The translations under genes were made by a program, and so were the position numbers. From assembly GCA_022777285.1 (NCBI GenBank), contig JALFGN010000089.1, positions 1 through 34,707 on the forward strand: a stretch of 34,707 nt of DNA, written 5' to 3'. Source of the stretch: Blautia sp. GTDB taxonomy: Bacteria > Bacillota > Clostridia > Lachnospirales > Lachnospiraceae. Below the pieces are notes generated by a model. The model was not told where the DNA came from, searched no databases, and worked only from the letters and a program-made list of their open reading frames with translations. Positions 16,479 through 24,029 of this stretch are shown one piece after another; within the stretch, counting starts at the first letter, position 1, and every line of letters begins with the position of its first letter.

Positions 16479-17141
16479 TTATAAAACGGTAAACAGATTT
16501 TTGGAGAAATCAATCATTCCTTCTTCTTTCATTTTATACAATTCTACGGTCATGGAACTGCGGTCTACAGAGAGATAATCAGCCAGCTGCTGTCGGGTAA
16601 GGGGTATGGAAAATGTCCGACTGCCGGTGATTCGCATTTGTTGTGAGAAATATTCCATAAGTCTGGTACGGATGGTATGAGGCGTGAGGCAGTCGATTTT
16701 CCTGGAAAAGTTCAGATTTTTCTGTGCAAGTACACCCAGGAGATTTCGAATCAGCCGAGTATGAAAAGGACAGGCAGAGGAACAGGTAGTAACAACACGG
16801 CTGAGATCGAGAAAAAGAATATCCGTATCTGTGATTGCTTTTGCTGTTCCGTCAAAGGCTGTCTGAGGAAGGCAGGCATAAATCTCCCCGAACAGATCTC
16901 CGGGTCCCAGGCGTGCCATCAGGGATTCCTTTCCCCAATAACTTTCCCGGATGATGTGGACATTTCCTTTTACGACCAGACCGATTTTTGTGATTTTATC
17001 GCCCCAGCGAAAAATAGAAACATTTTTGGGATAAGTTTTTACACTGCCGGACAGACAGTTCAGCATGGCAGACAGTTCTTTTTCTTCAATTCCTTGAAAT
17101 AAAGGAGAAAAAATTAGTTCTTTTACAGGTAAATCTTTCAT
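16479..17141 (-). CDS. Crp/Fnr-family transcriptional regulator
   Basis: 220 aa, normal length. The N-terminal cyclic-nucleotide-binding-like fold runs to ~residue 115 (GDKITKIGLVVKGNVHIIRE, GPGDLFGEIYACL). A helix with cysteines follows (TTCSSACPFHTRLIRNLL). The C-terminal winged helix has LTRQQLADYLSVDRSSMTVELYKMK. It lacks the N-terminal Cys cluster of Fnr, so a [4Fe-4S] oxygen sensor of the E. coli type is not indicated. The CxxxCxxH-like pattern could be a redox or heme/metal site, by inference. The start follows CGGAGG. It is divergent from hcp, sharing an operator-like repeat, so it probably controls hcp and itself in response to nitrosative or redox stress. Confidence 0.93.
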   Translation of the reverse strand: MKDLPVKELIFSPLFQGIEEKELSAMLNCLSGSVKTYPKNVSIFRWGDKITKIGLVVKGNVHIIRESYWGKESLMARLGPGDLFGEIYACLPQTAFDGTAKAITDTDILFLDLSRVVTTCSSACPFHTRLIRNLLGVLAQKNLNFSRKIDCLTPHTIRTRLMEYFSQQMRITGSRTFSIPLTRQQLADYLSVDRSSMTVELYKMKEEGMIDFSKNLFTVL

Positions 17142-17194
17142 GAAAAAACCTCCGTTTATGTTGTAGTTCCAACAGATACTTTTGTTTTTTTATA

Positions 17195-17223
17195 GTATAT
17201 TCCATTACAGATAAACAAATCAA
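17195..17223 (-). promoter_or_regulatory. Promoter of the Crp/Fnr gene
   Basis: On the minus strand TTGATT (17223-17218), 17 bases, TATACT (17200-17195). The inverted repeat at 17210-17230 covers the -35 box, consistent with autoregulation. Confidence 0.6.
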
Positions 17224-17230
17224 GTTTATC
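17210..17230. promoter_or_regulatory. Operator-like inverted repeat between the Crp/Fnr gene and hcp
   Basis: GATAAAC (17210-17216) and GTTTATC (17224-17230) are exact reverse complements around a 7-base centre. It lies in the 147-base divergent region, 58 bases before the hcp start. It is the best candidate binding site for the adjacent Crp/Fnr-type protein. It does not match the classic Fnr site exactly. Confidence 0.55.
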
Positions 17231-17288
17231 AGAAACGATTGGAAAAATGCTCCTAAAGGAGAAGAAATAGAAGGAGGATGTATGGATT

Positions 17289-18827
17289 ATGTTTTGTTAT
17301 CAGTGTGAACAGACAGCAGGATGTAGTGGATGTAAAGGAAAACAGGGGGTATGTGGAAAATCAGATGCAGTTGCGCAGTTACAGGATACTTTGACAGGTG
17401 CTCTGATCGGACTTGCACAGGCAGCAGGAGAAGAAAAAACATCCCCTCAGACAGATCGTCTTATGATAGAGGGATTATTTGCTACGCTTACAAATGTAAA
17501 TTTTGATGAAGAAGCTTTAAAAGAATTGATTCAGAAGGTACAGAAAGAGAAGGCTACAGCCGATTATGCTATGGAAAAACTGTGGAAAGAACCGGAGGAA
17601 GATATTCGTTCTCTGAAATCTCTGTTACTTTTCGGTATTCGGGGAATTGCCGCCTATGCATATCATGCAATGGTTCTTGGATATACAGATGAAACAGTCA
17701 ATCGATTTTTATATAAAGGAATGGCAGCGGCAGGACAGGAAAAAACAATGGAAGCTTTGCTGGAAATCGTAATGGAAGCAGGAGCTGTAAATCTAAAGTG
17801 TATGGAACTGCTTGATAAAGCCAATACAGAGACTTATGGAATCCCTGCACCCACAGAGGTCCCGCTGACTGTAGAAAAAGGTCCTTTCATTGTGATTACC
17901 GGACATGACCTGAAAGATCTGAAGGCGCTTCTGGAACAGACAGAAGGAAAAGGAATCAATATTTATACCCATGGGGAGATGCTGCCTGCACATGCATATC
18001 CGGAACTGAAAAAATATGCGCATCTGAAAGGAAACTTCGGAACTGCATGGCAGAATCAGCAGAAAGAATTTGCAGAACTTCCTGCTCCGATTCTTTTTAC
18101 TACCAACTGTATTATGCCTCCAAAAGCAAGTTATGCAGATCGGGTATTTACCACAGGAGTTGTGGGATATCCACAGATGCAGCATATAGGGGAAGAGAAA
18201 GATTTTACTCCTGTGATCGAAAAGGCACTGGAGCTTGGCGGTTTTGAGGAAGATCGAATCTTTACAGGAATCAATGGAGGAAGCAGTCTGACAACGGGCT
18301 TCGGACATCATGCGATTCTGGGAGCAGCAGAACAGGTGATAGATGCAGTAAAAGCCGGACAGATTCATCATTTCTTTCTGGTAGGAGGCTGTGATGGAGC
18401 ACGTACAGGAAGAAGTTACTATACAGATTTTGTAAAACAGGCTCCACAAGATTCCATCATTTTGACATTAGCCTGTGGAAAATACCGTTTCAATGATCTG
18501 GACCTTGGAAGCATCGGAGGTCTTCCAAGATTGATGGATATGGGACAATGCAATGATGCATTCGGCGCCATTCAAGTGGCAGTGGCACTGGCTGAGGCTT
18601 TTGGATGTGGAGTCAATGAATTGCCGCTTACTCTGGTGCTTTCCTGGTATGAACAGAAAGCAGTCAGTATTCTGCTCACACTACTGCATCTTGGAATTAA
18701 AAATATTTATCTTGGCCCGACTCTTCCGGCTTTCCTGTCATCCAATGTACGCAATTATCTGGTAGAGAATTTCCGGATTTCACCTGTAAGTACACCGGAA
18801 GAAGATCTCAGGAAAATCCTGGGCTAG
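17289..18827 (+). CDS. hcp: Hybrid cluster protein (Hcp)
   Basis: 512 aa. Hcp is an anaerobic Fe-S / Fe-S-O enzyme linked to NO and hydroxylamine detoxification and to protein S-nitrosylation. The N-terminal cluster cysteines are Cys3, Cys6, Cys15 and Cys22, with an extra Cys12. All eight hybrid-cluster ligands can be assigned: His206, Glu230, Cys274, Cys368, Cys396, Cys421, Glu455 and Lys457. Their spacing matches the Desulfovibrio enzyme as I recall it, to within one residue. No separate reductase (Hcr) gene is adjacent. The start is 11 bases after AAGGAGG; an out-of-frame ATG lies 7 bases earlier. It is divergent from the Crp/Fnr gene, its likely regulator. Confidence 0.97.
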   Translation: MFCYQCEQTAGCSGCKGKQGVCGKSDAVAQLQDTLTGALIGLAQAAGEEKTSPQTDRLMIEGLFATLTNVNFDEEALKELIQKVQKEKATADYAMEKLWKEPEEDIRSLKSLLLFGIRGIAAYAYHAMVLGYTDETVNRFLYKGMAAAGQEKTMEALLEIVMEAGAVNLKCMELLDKANTETYGIPAPTEVPLTVEKGPFIVITGHDLKDLKALLEQTEGKGINIYTHGEMLPAHAYPELKKYAHLKGNFGTAWQNQQKEFAELPAPILFTTNCIMPPKASYADRVFTTGVVGYPQMQHIGEEKDFTPVIEKALELGGFEEDRIFTGINGGSSLTTGFGHHAILGAAEQVIDAVKAGQIHHFFLVGGCDGARTGRSYYTDFVKQAPQDSIILTLACGKYRFNDLDLGSIGGLPRLMDMGQCNDAFGAIQVAVALAEAFGCGVNELPLTLVLSWYEQKAVSILLTLLHLGIKNIYLGPTLPAFLSSNVRNYLVENFRISPVSTPEEDLRKILG

Positions 18828-18854
18828 AGCGTGTTTGAAAATTATCCACGCTCT
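18826..18854. terminator. Weak hairpin between hcp and the AraC-type gene
   Basis: AGAGCGTG (18826-18833) pairs with CACGCTCT (18847-18854) around a 13-base AT-rich loop. It fills the 31-base gap between two convergent genes, but no T-run follows on either strand. It may end or stabilise either transcript. Confidence 0.4.
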
Positions 18855-18858
18855 AAGA

Positions 18859-19710
18859 TCAGGGAAGAATTCTGTTGGTATCCCGCCAGTTTCTGGGGGA
18901 AGATCCGTAAATATTTTTGAAAGCTCTGGAAAAATGTAGCTGGTTCTCATAACCGACGGCTTTGCTGATATCGCCGATGGAAAGCTGAGTCATCCGCAGG
19001 AGTTCGGTAGCTTTGATCATCCGGTAATTCATCAAGAAATCCTGGGGAGATTTGCCCAGGCTTTCACGAAAGATTTTTCCAAAATAACTGCGGTTCAGGC
19101 CGCAGAAACTGGCAATATCTTCTACCGAAATATTATTCTGGAAGTTCTGTTCAATAAAGGACAGAGCTTCTTTTATGTAAAAATCGCGCATACGGCCGCC
19201 GTGAGTTTTTCGTACGGTTGCCGCGGAGCGTGTCAGATAATCCATGAAGAGATAAAGGTGCCCGATCAGATGCAGTGAGGAGGCATCTTTATTTTTTACG
19301 ATATACATCATTTCTTTGAACATGTTATCCCGCAAATCTCTGGAACGGGCTTTGTACACAGGAGTATCCCGGGTAAGTCCTGCGATTTCAATGGCTTCTT
19401 TTGCCCGTACGCCGTCAAATTCCATCCAGGTGTATTCCCATGGAATCTGTTCGTCTGCAATGTAGGTGTTAATCTGATCAGGGAAAATCATAAAACCCTG
19501 ACCGCTTTTGATGTGATAGGTTTGTGTGTTTCCGTGGCTGTCATCTGCCATAAGTATGCCGGTACCGGAGATGACATAGTGAAAAAGAAAGTGGTTTCTC
19601 ACAGCAGGGCCATAGGAATGGCCGGGGGCGCAGTTTTCCCAACCGAACTGATAAAGCCCCAGGTCAATGAAATTTTCATTTGGAAAAACAGAGAATAAAA
19701 TATTGTCCAT
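18859..19710 (-). CDS. AraC-family transcriptional regulator
   Basis: 283 aa. The N-terminal cupin-like ligand domain (about 1-150) includes HYVISGTGILMADD and YHIKSGQGFMIFPDQINTY, typical of sugar-responsive AraC proteins. The C-terminal ~100 residues are the double HTH (ISVEDIASFCGLNRSYFGKIF; LSIGDISKAVGYENQLHFSRAFK). The start follows TATGGAGG. It is divergent from a sugar ABC transporter and is most likely its ligand-dependent activator. The sugar is unknown. Confidence 0.94.
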   Translation of the reverse strand: MDNILFSVFPNENFIDLGLYQFGWENCAPGHSYGPAVRNHFLFHYVISGTGILMADDSHGNTQTYHIKSGQGFMIFPDQINTYIADEQIPWEYTWMEFDGVRAKEAIEIAGLTRDTPVYKARSRDLRDNMFKEMMYIVKNKDASSLHLIGHLYLFMDYLTRSAATVRKTHGGRMRDFYIKEALSFIEQNFQNNISVEDIASFCGLNRSYFGKIFRESLGKSPQDFLMNYRMIKATELLRMTQLSIGDISKAVGYENQLHFSRAFKNIYGSSPRNWRDTNRILP

Positions 19711-19740
19711 AAAGCCTCCATACTTACAATCTTTTTATTT

Positions 19741-19769
19741 ATTTTATATGTATCATTCAGAAAAAGCAA
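19741..19769 (-). promoter_or_regulatory. Promoter of the AraC-type gene
   Basis: On the minus strand TTGCTT (19769-19764), 17 bases, TAAAAT (19746-19741), ending 30 bases before the start codon. Confidence 0.5.
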
Positions 19770-19774
19770 TAAAT

Positions 19775-19871
19775 ATAGCAAAACACAACATAATATATTA
19801 TATTTTTAAAAAAAATAGTATAAAGGTATAAAAATGGAAAAACATAGATATTCATGAACGCATTTTGCTAT
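19775..19871. repeat. Paired 9-bp inverted arms in the AraC / sugar-transporter intergenic region
   Basis: ATAGCAAAA (19775-19783) and TTTTGCTAT (19863-19871) are exact reverse complements 88 bases apart. One arm lies just upstream of the regulator's -35 box. The other overlaps the spacer of the transporter promoter. They are candidate sites for the AraC-type protein, possibly with looping. Confidence 0.4.
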
Positions 19872-19879
19872 GTTAGAAT
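19851..19879 (+). promoter_or_regulatory. Possible promoter of the sugar transporter operon
   Basis: TTCATG (19851-19856), 17 bases, TAGAAT (19874-19879), with an extended TG at 19871-19872. The -35 box is poor, as expected for an activator-dependent promoter. Confidence 0.4.
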
Positions 19880-19927
19880 AATTTACGAAGACAAGAGAAA
19901 ATCATAAGGAAGGAGCAGAAAGCAGGT

Positions 19928-21214
19928 ATGAAAAAGAAAAAATATGGGGTCGGATTATGTCTGGCGGGAGCCACAGTATCTGCCCTGATGCTTCAGGGAT
20001 GTACAGCAGACAAAAACAAAGAGGGTGTGACAGAAATTGAACTGGTGCAGTACAAACAGGAAGCAGTTGCGATATTCGAGGAACTGGAGAAAAAATTTAA
20101 TGAGACACATGAAGATGTACATCTTACGATTTCTTCTCCAAATGATGCAATGACAATTTTAAAAACAAGATTTATCCGGGAAGATTATCCGGATATCATC
20201 GGAATCGGTGGAGATATTAATTATTCTTATTTTATTGATTCGGATATTCTGGCAGATGTATCTGATTATGAAGGGATTTCCACAATTAAACCGGCATATT
20301 TAGACATTCTTGAGGGGTTGGAATTTGTACCGGAAGAGGGAACTTATGGTGTGCCTTATGTGGCAAATGCGGCCGGTGTGCTTTATAATCGTGATCTGTT
20401 TGAAGAACATGGATGGGAAATTCCGGAAACCTGGGATGAATTTACAGCCTTATGTGAAGCGATTCAGGCAGAGGGGATTCAGCCTTTGTATTTTGGATTT
20501 AAAGATACCTGGACCTGTCTGGCGCCATGGAATGCATTGGCAGTAGATTTGGCACCGGCAGATGTATGTAAACAGGTAAATCAGGGCAAGACAACATTTA
20601 GTCAGGAGTATGGAGAAATTGCAGACAAAATGCTGCAGCTTCTTGCTTATGCAGAAGAAGGCCCTTTTGCATATGGATATAATGATGCATGTACAGCGTT
20701 TGCAAACGGAGAATCTGCTATGTATACCATCGGAAGTTATGCGATTCCACAGATCAAATCTGTAAATCCGGATCTGAATATTGATTCTTTTGTGATGCCG
20801 GGAAGCAACGATACCGAGCAGAATTACCTGAATTCCGGTGTAGACTTGCAGTTTTGTGTAACGGAAGCATGTGAAAATAAAGAAGCAGCGTATGAAGTAC
20901 TGGATTTTCTCCTGGAAAATGAAAATATTCAGCTGTATCTGGATGCGCAGAATGCAGTTCCATGTAAAGACGATGTATTTGAACTGTCTCCTATGTTGGA
21001 CGGTATGAAGACTTATATTGAAGAAGGCAAAATGAAGGATTACCAGGATCATTATTATCCTTCGGAGATGGCTGTCGATGCACAGATTCAGACATTTCTC
21101 ATTAATCAGGATAAAGATGCATTCCTGAAGAAATTTGATAAAGACTGGCTCCGGTATAACCGTGATATTATCCGCATGGCAGAAGAGTACCAGAAAGAAC
21201 ATGGAAATAACTAA
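19928..21214 (+). CDS. Sugar ABC transporter substrate-binding lipoprotein (family 1)
   Basis: 428 aa. The lipoprotein signal is MKKKKYGVGLCLAGATVSALML, then QGC with the lipid-anchored Cys. The mature part is a family 1 solute-binding protein, with EELEKKFNETHEDV, YGVPYVANAAGVLYNRDLFE, and PETWDEFTALCEAIQAEGIQP near the middle. These motifs are typical of binding proteins for oligosaccharides such as raffinose- or multiple-sugar types. The ligand cannot be named. The next gene is 20 bases downstream. It has no ATPase partner in the window; a shared MsmK/UgpC-type ATPase encoded elsewhere is the usual arrangement. Confidence 0.94.
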   Translation: MKKKKYGVGLCLAGATVSALMLQGCTADKNKEGVTEIELVQYKQEAVAIFEELEKKFNETHEDVHLTISSPNDAMTILKTRFIREDYPDIIGIGGDINYSYFIDSDILADVSDYEGISTIKPAYLDILEGLEFVPEEGTYGVPYVANAAGVLYNRDLFEEHGWEIPETWDEFTALCEAIQAEGIQPLYFGFKDTWTCLAPWNALAVDLAPADVCKQVNQGKTTFSQEYGEIADKMLQLLAYAEEGPFAYGYNDACTAFANGESAMYTIGSYAIPQIKSVNPDLNIDSFVMPGSNDTEQNYLNSGVDLQFCVTEACENKEAAYEVLDFLLENENIQLYLDAQNAVPCKDDVFELSPMLDGMKTYIEEGKMKDYQDHYYPSEMAVDAQIQTFLINQDKDAFLKKFDKDWLRYNRDIIRMAEEYQKEHGNN

Positions 21215-21234
21215 GCAGGGTAAGGAGAGAGAAA

Positions 21235-22101
21235 ATGAAAAAAATGAATAACAGAGAGCGGACATTTATGTTAATTACAGTGCCGATTCTTGCGCTGTTC
21301 TTCTGTTTTAATACATTGCCGCTGATCAAGGGTGTGATTTACAGCTTCACGAATTTCAAAGGCTATGGTACATATGACTGGGTGGGATTTCGGAATTATA
21401 TCGATTTATTTCAGGATGCACGTGTGGGAAAATCCTACCTGTTTACCTTTAAACTGGCAGTTGTTTCTACAGTGGCAGTCAATCTGATCAGCCTGATCAT
21501 GGCACTGGCATTGAATGCAAAGATTAAATTTAAAAGTGCTTTGAGAGGCTTTTACTTTGTTCCGAATATTTTGGGAGCATTGGTTGTCGGTTATATTTTT
21601 AATTATTTCTTTACCTATATTCTTCCTGCACTTTCCAGGATGATGGGTGGAGCAGGCACCAGTATTCTGGCAGACGAGAAATGGGCATGGGTTGCCATTG
21701 TAGCAGTCTGTGCATGGCAGTCAATCGCTATGAATACGATTATCTATATTTCCGGTCTTCAGACAGTTCCGGAAGATGTATATGAAGCAGGTGCAATTGA
21801 CGGTGCCACCGGTTTTGCAAGATTTAAAAATCTTACATTCCCGCTGATTCTTCCGTTCTTCACCATTAATATGGTTTTATGTATGAAAAACTTTCTGATG
21901 GTATTTGATCAGATCATGGCATTGACGAAAGGTGGTCCTGCACAGAGTACAGAATCAATTTCTTACCTGATTTATAACAATGGTATGGCAGGCGGCCAGT
22001 TTGGTTTCCAGAGTGCCAATGCAGTTATTTTCTTTGTTGTGATCGTGGTGATTTCCGTATTACAGATGAACTTCTTAGGGAAAAAGGAGGAGCAGTTATA
22101 A
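21235..22101 (+). CDS. Sugar ABC transporter permease (MalF/UgpA-like)
   Basis: 288 aa with six membrane spans. The first (TFMLITVPILALFFCFNTLPLI) is followed by the family motif YSFTNFKGYGTYDWVGFRNY. The EAA loop is VYEAGAIDGATGFARFKNLTFPLILP. It lacks the long extra N-terminal segment of MalF, as expected for the UgpA/LacF type. The start has AAGGAGAGAG upstream. Its stop codon shares one base with the next gene's start, so translation is coupled. Confidence 0.95.
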   Translation: MKKMNNRERTFMLITVPILALFFCFNTLPLIKGVIYSFTNFKGYGTYDWVGFRNYIDLFQDARVGKSYLFTFKLAVVSTVAVNLISLIMALALNAKIKFKSALRGFYFVPNILGALVVGYIFNYFFTYILPALSRMMGGAGTSILADEKWAWVAIVAVCAWQSIAMNTIIYISGLQTVPEDVYEAGAIDGATGFARFKNLTFPLILPFFTINMVLCMKNFLMVFDQIMALTKGGPAQSTESISYLIYNNGMAGGQFGFQSANAVIFFVVIVVISVLQMNFLGKKEEQL

Positions 22102-22943
22102 TGAAAATCAAAGTAAAAGAAAAATTCAACTGGCCGGTTACAATCTTATTGATCCTTGGACTGATTACTGTTATTTTTCCTCTCTATATGGCAGTTGTCA
22201 TTGCTTTTAAACAGCCTTCTGAAATGACAAACAGCATTACCGGAATTCTGTCTCTGCCGAAGAGCTGGAGTCTGGCAAACTTTTCAGAAGCTATGCGTGT
22301 GACGGATTTCTGGCATTCTTTGCTGAACAGTATTCTGATTACCGTAGTAACCGTAGTTCTTTCCATTCTGATTCATTCTCTTCTGGGCTATGCCATCGGA
22401 AGAAATAAAGGAAAAAGTAAATTTTATAATTTTGCATATTTGTATGTAGTAAGTGGTATGTTCGTACCATTTGCGATTCTTATGATGCCTCTGGTAAAAC
22501 AGACAGCGCAGATGGGAATTGCAAACGTAGTGGGTGTTATTATTCTTTACGTAGTTTTTTATATGCCTATGAATCTTCTTCTGTATGCCGGATATCTGAA
22601 AAACATTCCGGTAGCACTGGAAGAAGCGGCATGGGTAGATGGTGCAAGTACCTGGACGACTTACTGGAAAATCATTTTCCCGATTATGTCCCCTATGCAT
22701 GCAACAGTTGCTGTACTTACTGCGCTTGGTACCTGGAATGACGTTATGACACCACTTGTTATTATGTCGGGAAGCGGTATGAATACACTGCCTCTGGCAC
22801 AGCTTACCTTCCAGACACAGTTCGGAACAAATTATAACCTTGCTTTTGCATCTTACCTGTTGGCTCTTTTACCGATTTTGATTTTCTATCTGTTCTGTCA
22901 GAAACAGATTTTAAATGGTGTGGTAAATGGAGCAGTAAAATAA
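22101..22943 (+). CDS. Sugar ABC transporter permease (MalG/UgpE-like)
   Basis: 280 aa with six membrane spans. The first span (VTILLILGLITVIFPLYMAV) is followed by AFKQPSEM, typical of this family. The EAA loop is LEEAAWVDGASTWTTYWKIIFP, and the tail ends in FYLFCQKQILNGVVNGAVK, the usual MalG-type C-terminus. AAGGAGGAG lies inside the end of the preceding gene. A strong terminator follows, closing the three-gene operon without an ATPase or glycosidase. Confidence 0.95.
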   Translation: MKIKVKEKFNWPVTILLILGLITVIFPLYMAVVIAFKQPSEMTNSITGILSLPKSWSLANFSEAMRVTDFWHSLLNSILITVVTVVLSILIHSLLGYAIGRNKGKSKFYNFAYLYVVSGMFVPFAILMMPLVKQTAQMGIANVVGVIILYVVFYMPMNLLLYAGYLKNIPVALEEAAWVDGASTWTTYWKIIFPIMSPMHATVAVLTALGTWNDVMTPLVIMSGSGMNTLPLAQLTFQTQFGTNYNLAFASYLLALLPILIFYLFCQKQILNGVVNGAVK

Positions 22944-22952
22944 AAAAAGTCT

Positions 22953-22985
22953 TACGGCAGCCTGTTTTCGGGCTGCCGTATTTTT
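22953..22985 (+). terminator. Terminator of the sugar transporter operon
   Basis: TACGGCAGCC (22953-22962) pairs exactly with GGCTGCCGTA (22971-22980) around an 8-base loop, followed by TTTTT. Confidence 0.93.
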
Positions 22986-23009
22986 GTATACAAAATTGTG
23001 AAAATAAGG

Positions 23010-23015
23010 TATAAT
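23010..23015 (+). promoter_or_regulatory. -10 box before the esterase gene
   Basis: A perfect TATAAT lies 26 bases before the start at 23042. No good -35 sits at normal spacing (ATACAA at 22988-22993 is 16 bases away). The promoter call is therefore tentative. Confidence 0.35.
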
Positions 23016-23041
23016 AATTCCATATAGAAGGAGAAAAATAA

Positions 23042-24028
23042 ATGAATAAAACCATGCATAAAGTACTGAAAGCCCTGTCCGATCCGGACACGAAACTGGA
23101 TCTGCAGAAATCGAGAAGAATTATGAATATGAAGATTCTGGATCCTTTTAAGCCTTTTTACAGAACTCTGGATGCCAAAATTTATAACGAAGGAAGAGAA
23201 GTGCCGGTTCGTATTTATTTTCCAAATGAAGCGTCTTATGATACGGTGGATATTGAGGCCTATCAGAAAAAAGTGCAGAGTACAGATACAGGAAGTATGG
23301 TGGATAATACCTACCCGGTGATTCTTTATATTCATGGTGGAGGATTTGTGACAGAAAGTGTGGAGTCCTATAACCGGGTATGCTGGAATCTTGCAAAGCA
23401 TACAGAGCATGTGGTGGTTTCTATTGATTATCCACTGGCACCGGAGCATCGCTTTCCAACCCAGATTGAGGATTGCTATGCAGTGGCCAAGGCTGTGTTT
23501 CGTGATCAGACACTGTTGAATGTGGGGTCGGAGCGTATTACATTGATGGGAGACAGTGCAGGAGGGAACATAGCAGCCGTTCTCTGTCAGATGGCCAGAG
23601 ACAGAGGAGACTTTACGCCGAGAAATCAGATTCTGATCTATCCCTGCACAAATAATGATTACAGTCCGTCCTGTCCGTTTCGTTCTGTGCATGAGAATGG
23701 AACGGACTATCTGCTTACCCGACAGAATATGGAAGATTATCTTGAATTGTATGCAAGTTGTGAAGAAGACAGGAGGAATCCTTATTTTGCACCGCTTCTT
23801 GCCGCAGATTTTTCGAATCTTCCAAGGGCATTGGTGATTACAGGAGAGTTTGATCCTCTTCGCGATGAAGGAGAGGCTTATGCCCGCAACATGCAGGAAG
23901 CAGGGGTAGAGGTCATACATCACAGAATCAAAGATGCGATTCATGGGTTTTTTCTGTTGGAACCGGTTTATCCTCCTGTGAGAGAAACTTATGATTATAT
24001 TAATGAATTTTTGAAAGCAGGGATGTAA
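23042..24028 (+). CDS. Alpha/beta hydrolase, acetyl-esterase / hormone-sensitive-lipase type
   Basis: 328 aa without a signal peptide, so cytoplasmic. The oxyanion-hole motif HGGG is at 98-101 (YIHGGGFVTES). The nucleophile elbow is GDSAGG with Ser172, and the rest of the triad is Asp271 (EFDPLRDEG) and His301 (AIHGFF). SIDYPLAPEHRFP is also family-typical. Such enzymes cleave short acyl esters, including acetyl groups on sugars or xenobiotics. It starts after AAGGAGAAAAATAA. The next gene begins 2 bases after its stop, and that product looks like an acyltransferase. The two may handle the same acyl group in opposite directions, by inference. Confidence 0.94.
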   Translation: MNKTMHKVLKALSDPDTKLDLQKSRRIMNMKILDPFKPFYRTLDAKIYNEGREVPVRIYFPNEASYDTVDIEAYQKKVQSTDTGSMVDNTYPVILYIHGGGFVTESVESYNRVCWNLAKHTEHVVVSIDYPLAPEHRFPTQIEDCYAVAKAVFRDQTLLNVGSERITLMGDSAGGNIAAVLCQMARDRGDFTPRNQILIYPCTNNDYSPSCPFRSVHENGTDYLLTRQNMEDYLELYASCEEDRRNPYFAPLLAADFSNLPRALVITGEFDPLRDEGEAYARNMQEAGVEVIHHRIKDAIHGFFLLEPVYPPVRETYDYINEFLKAGM

Positions 24029-24029
24029 G

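Noticed and set aside
17250-17261. CTCCTAAAGGAG symmetric element before hcp
   Set aside because: The arms are a ribosome-site-like AGGAG and its complement with a 2-base loop, which is too tight to fold. The real ribosome site is at 17271-17277.
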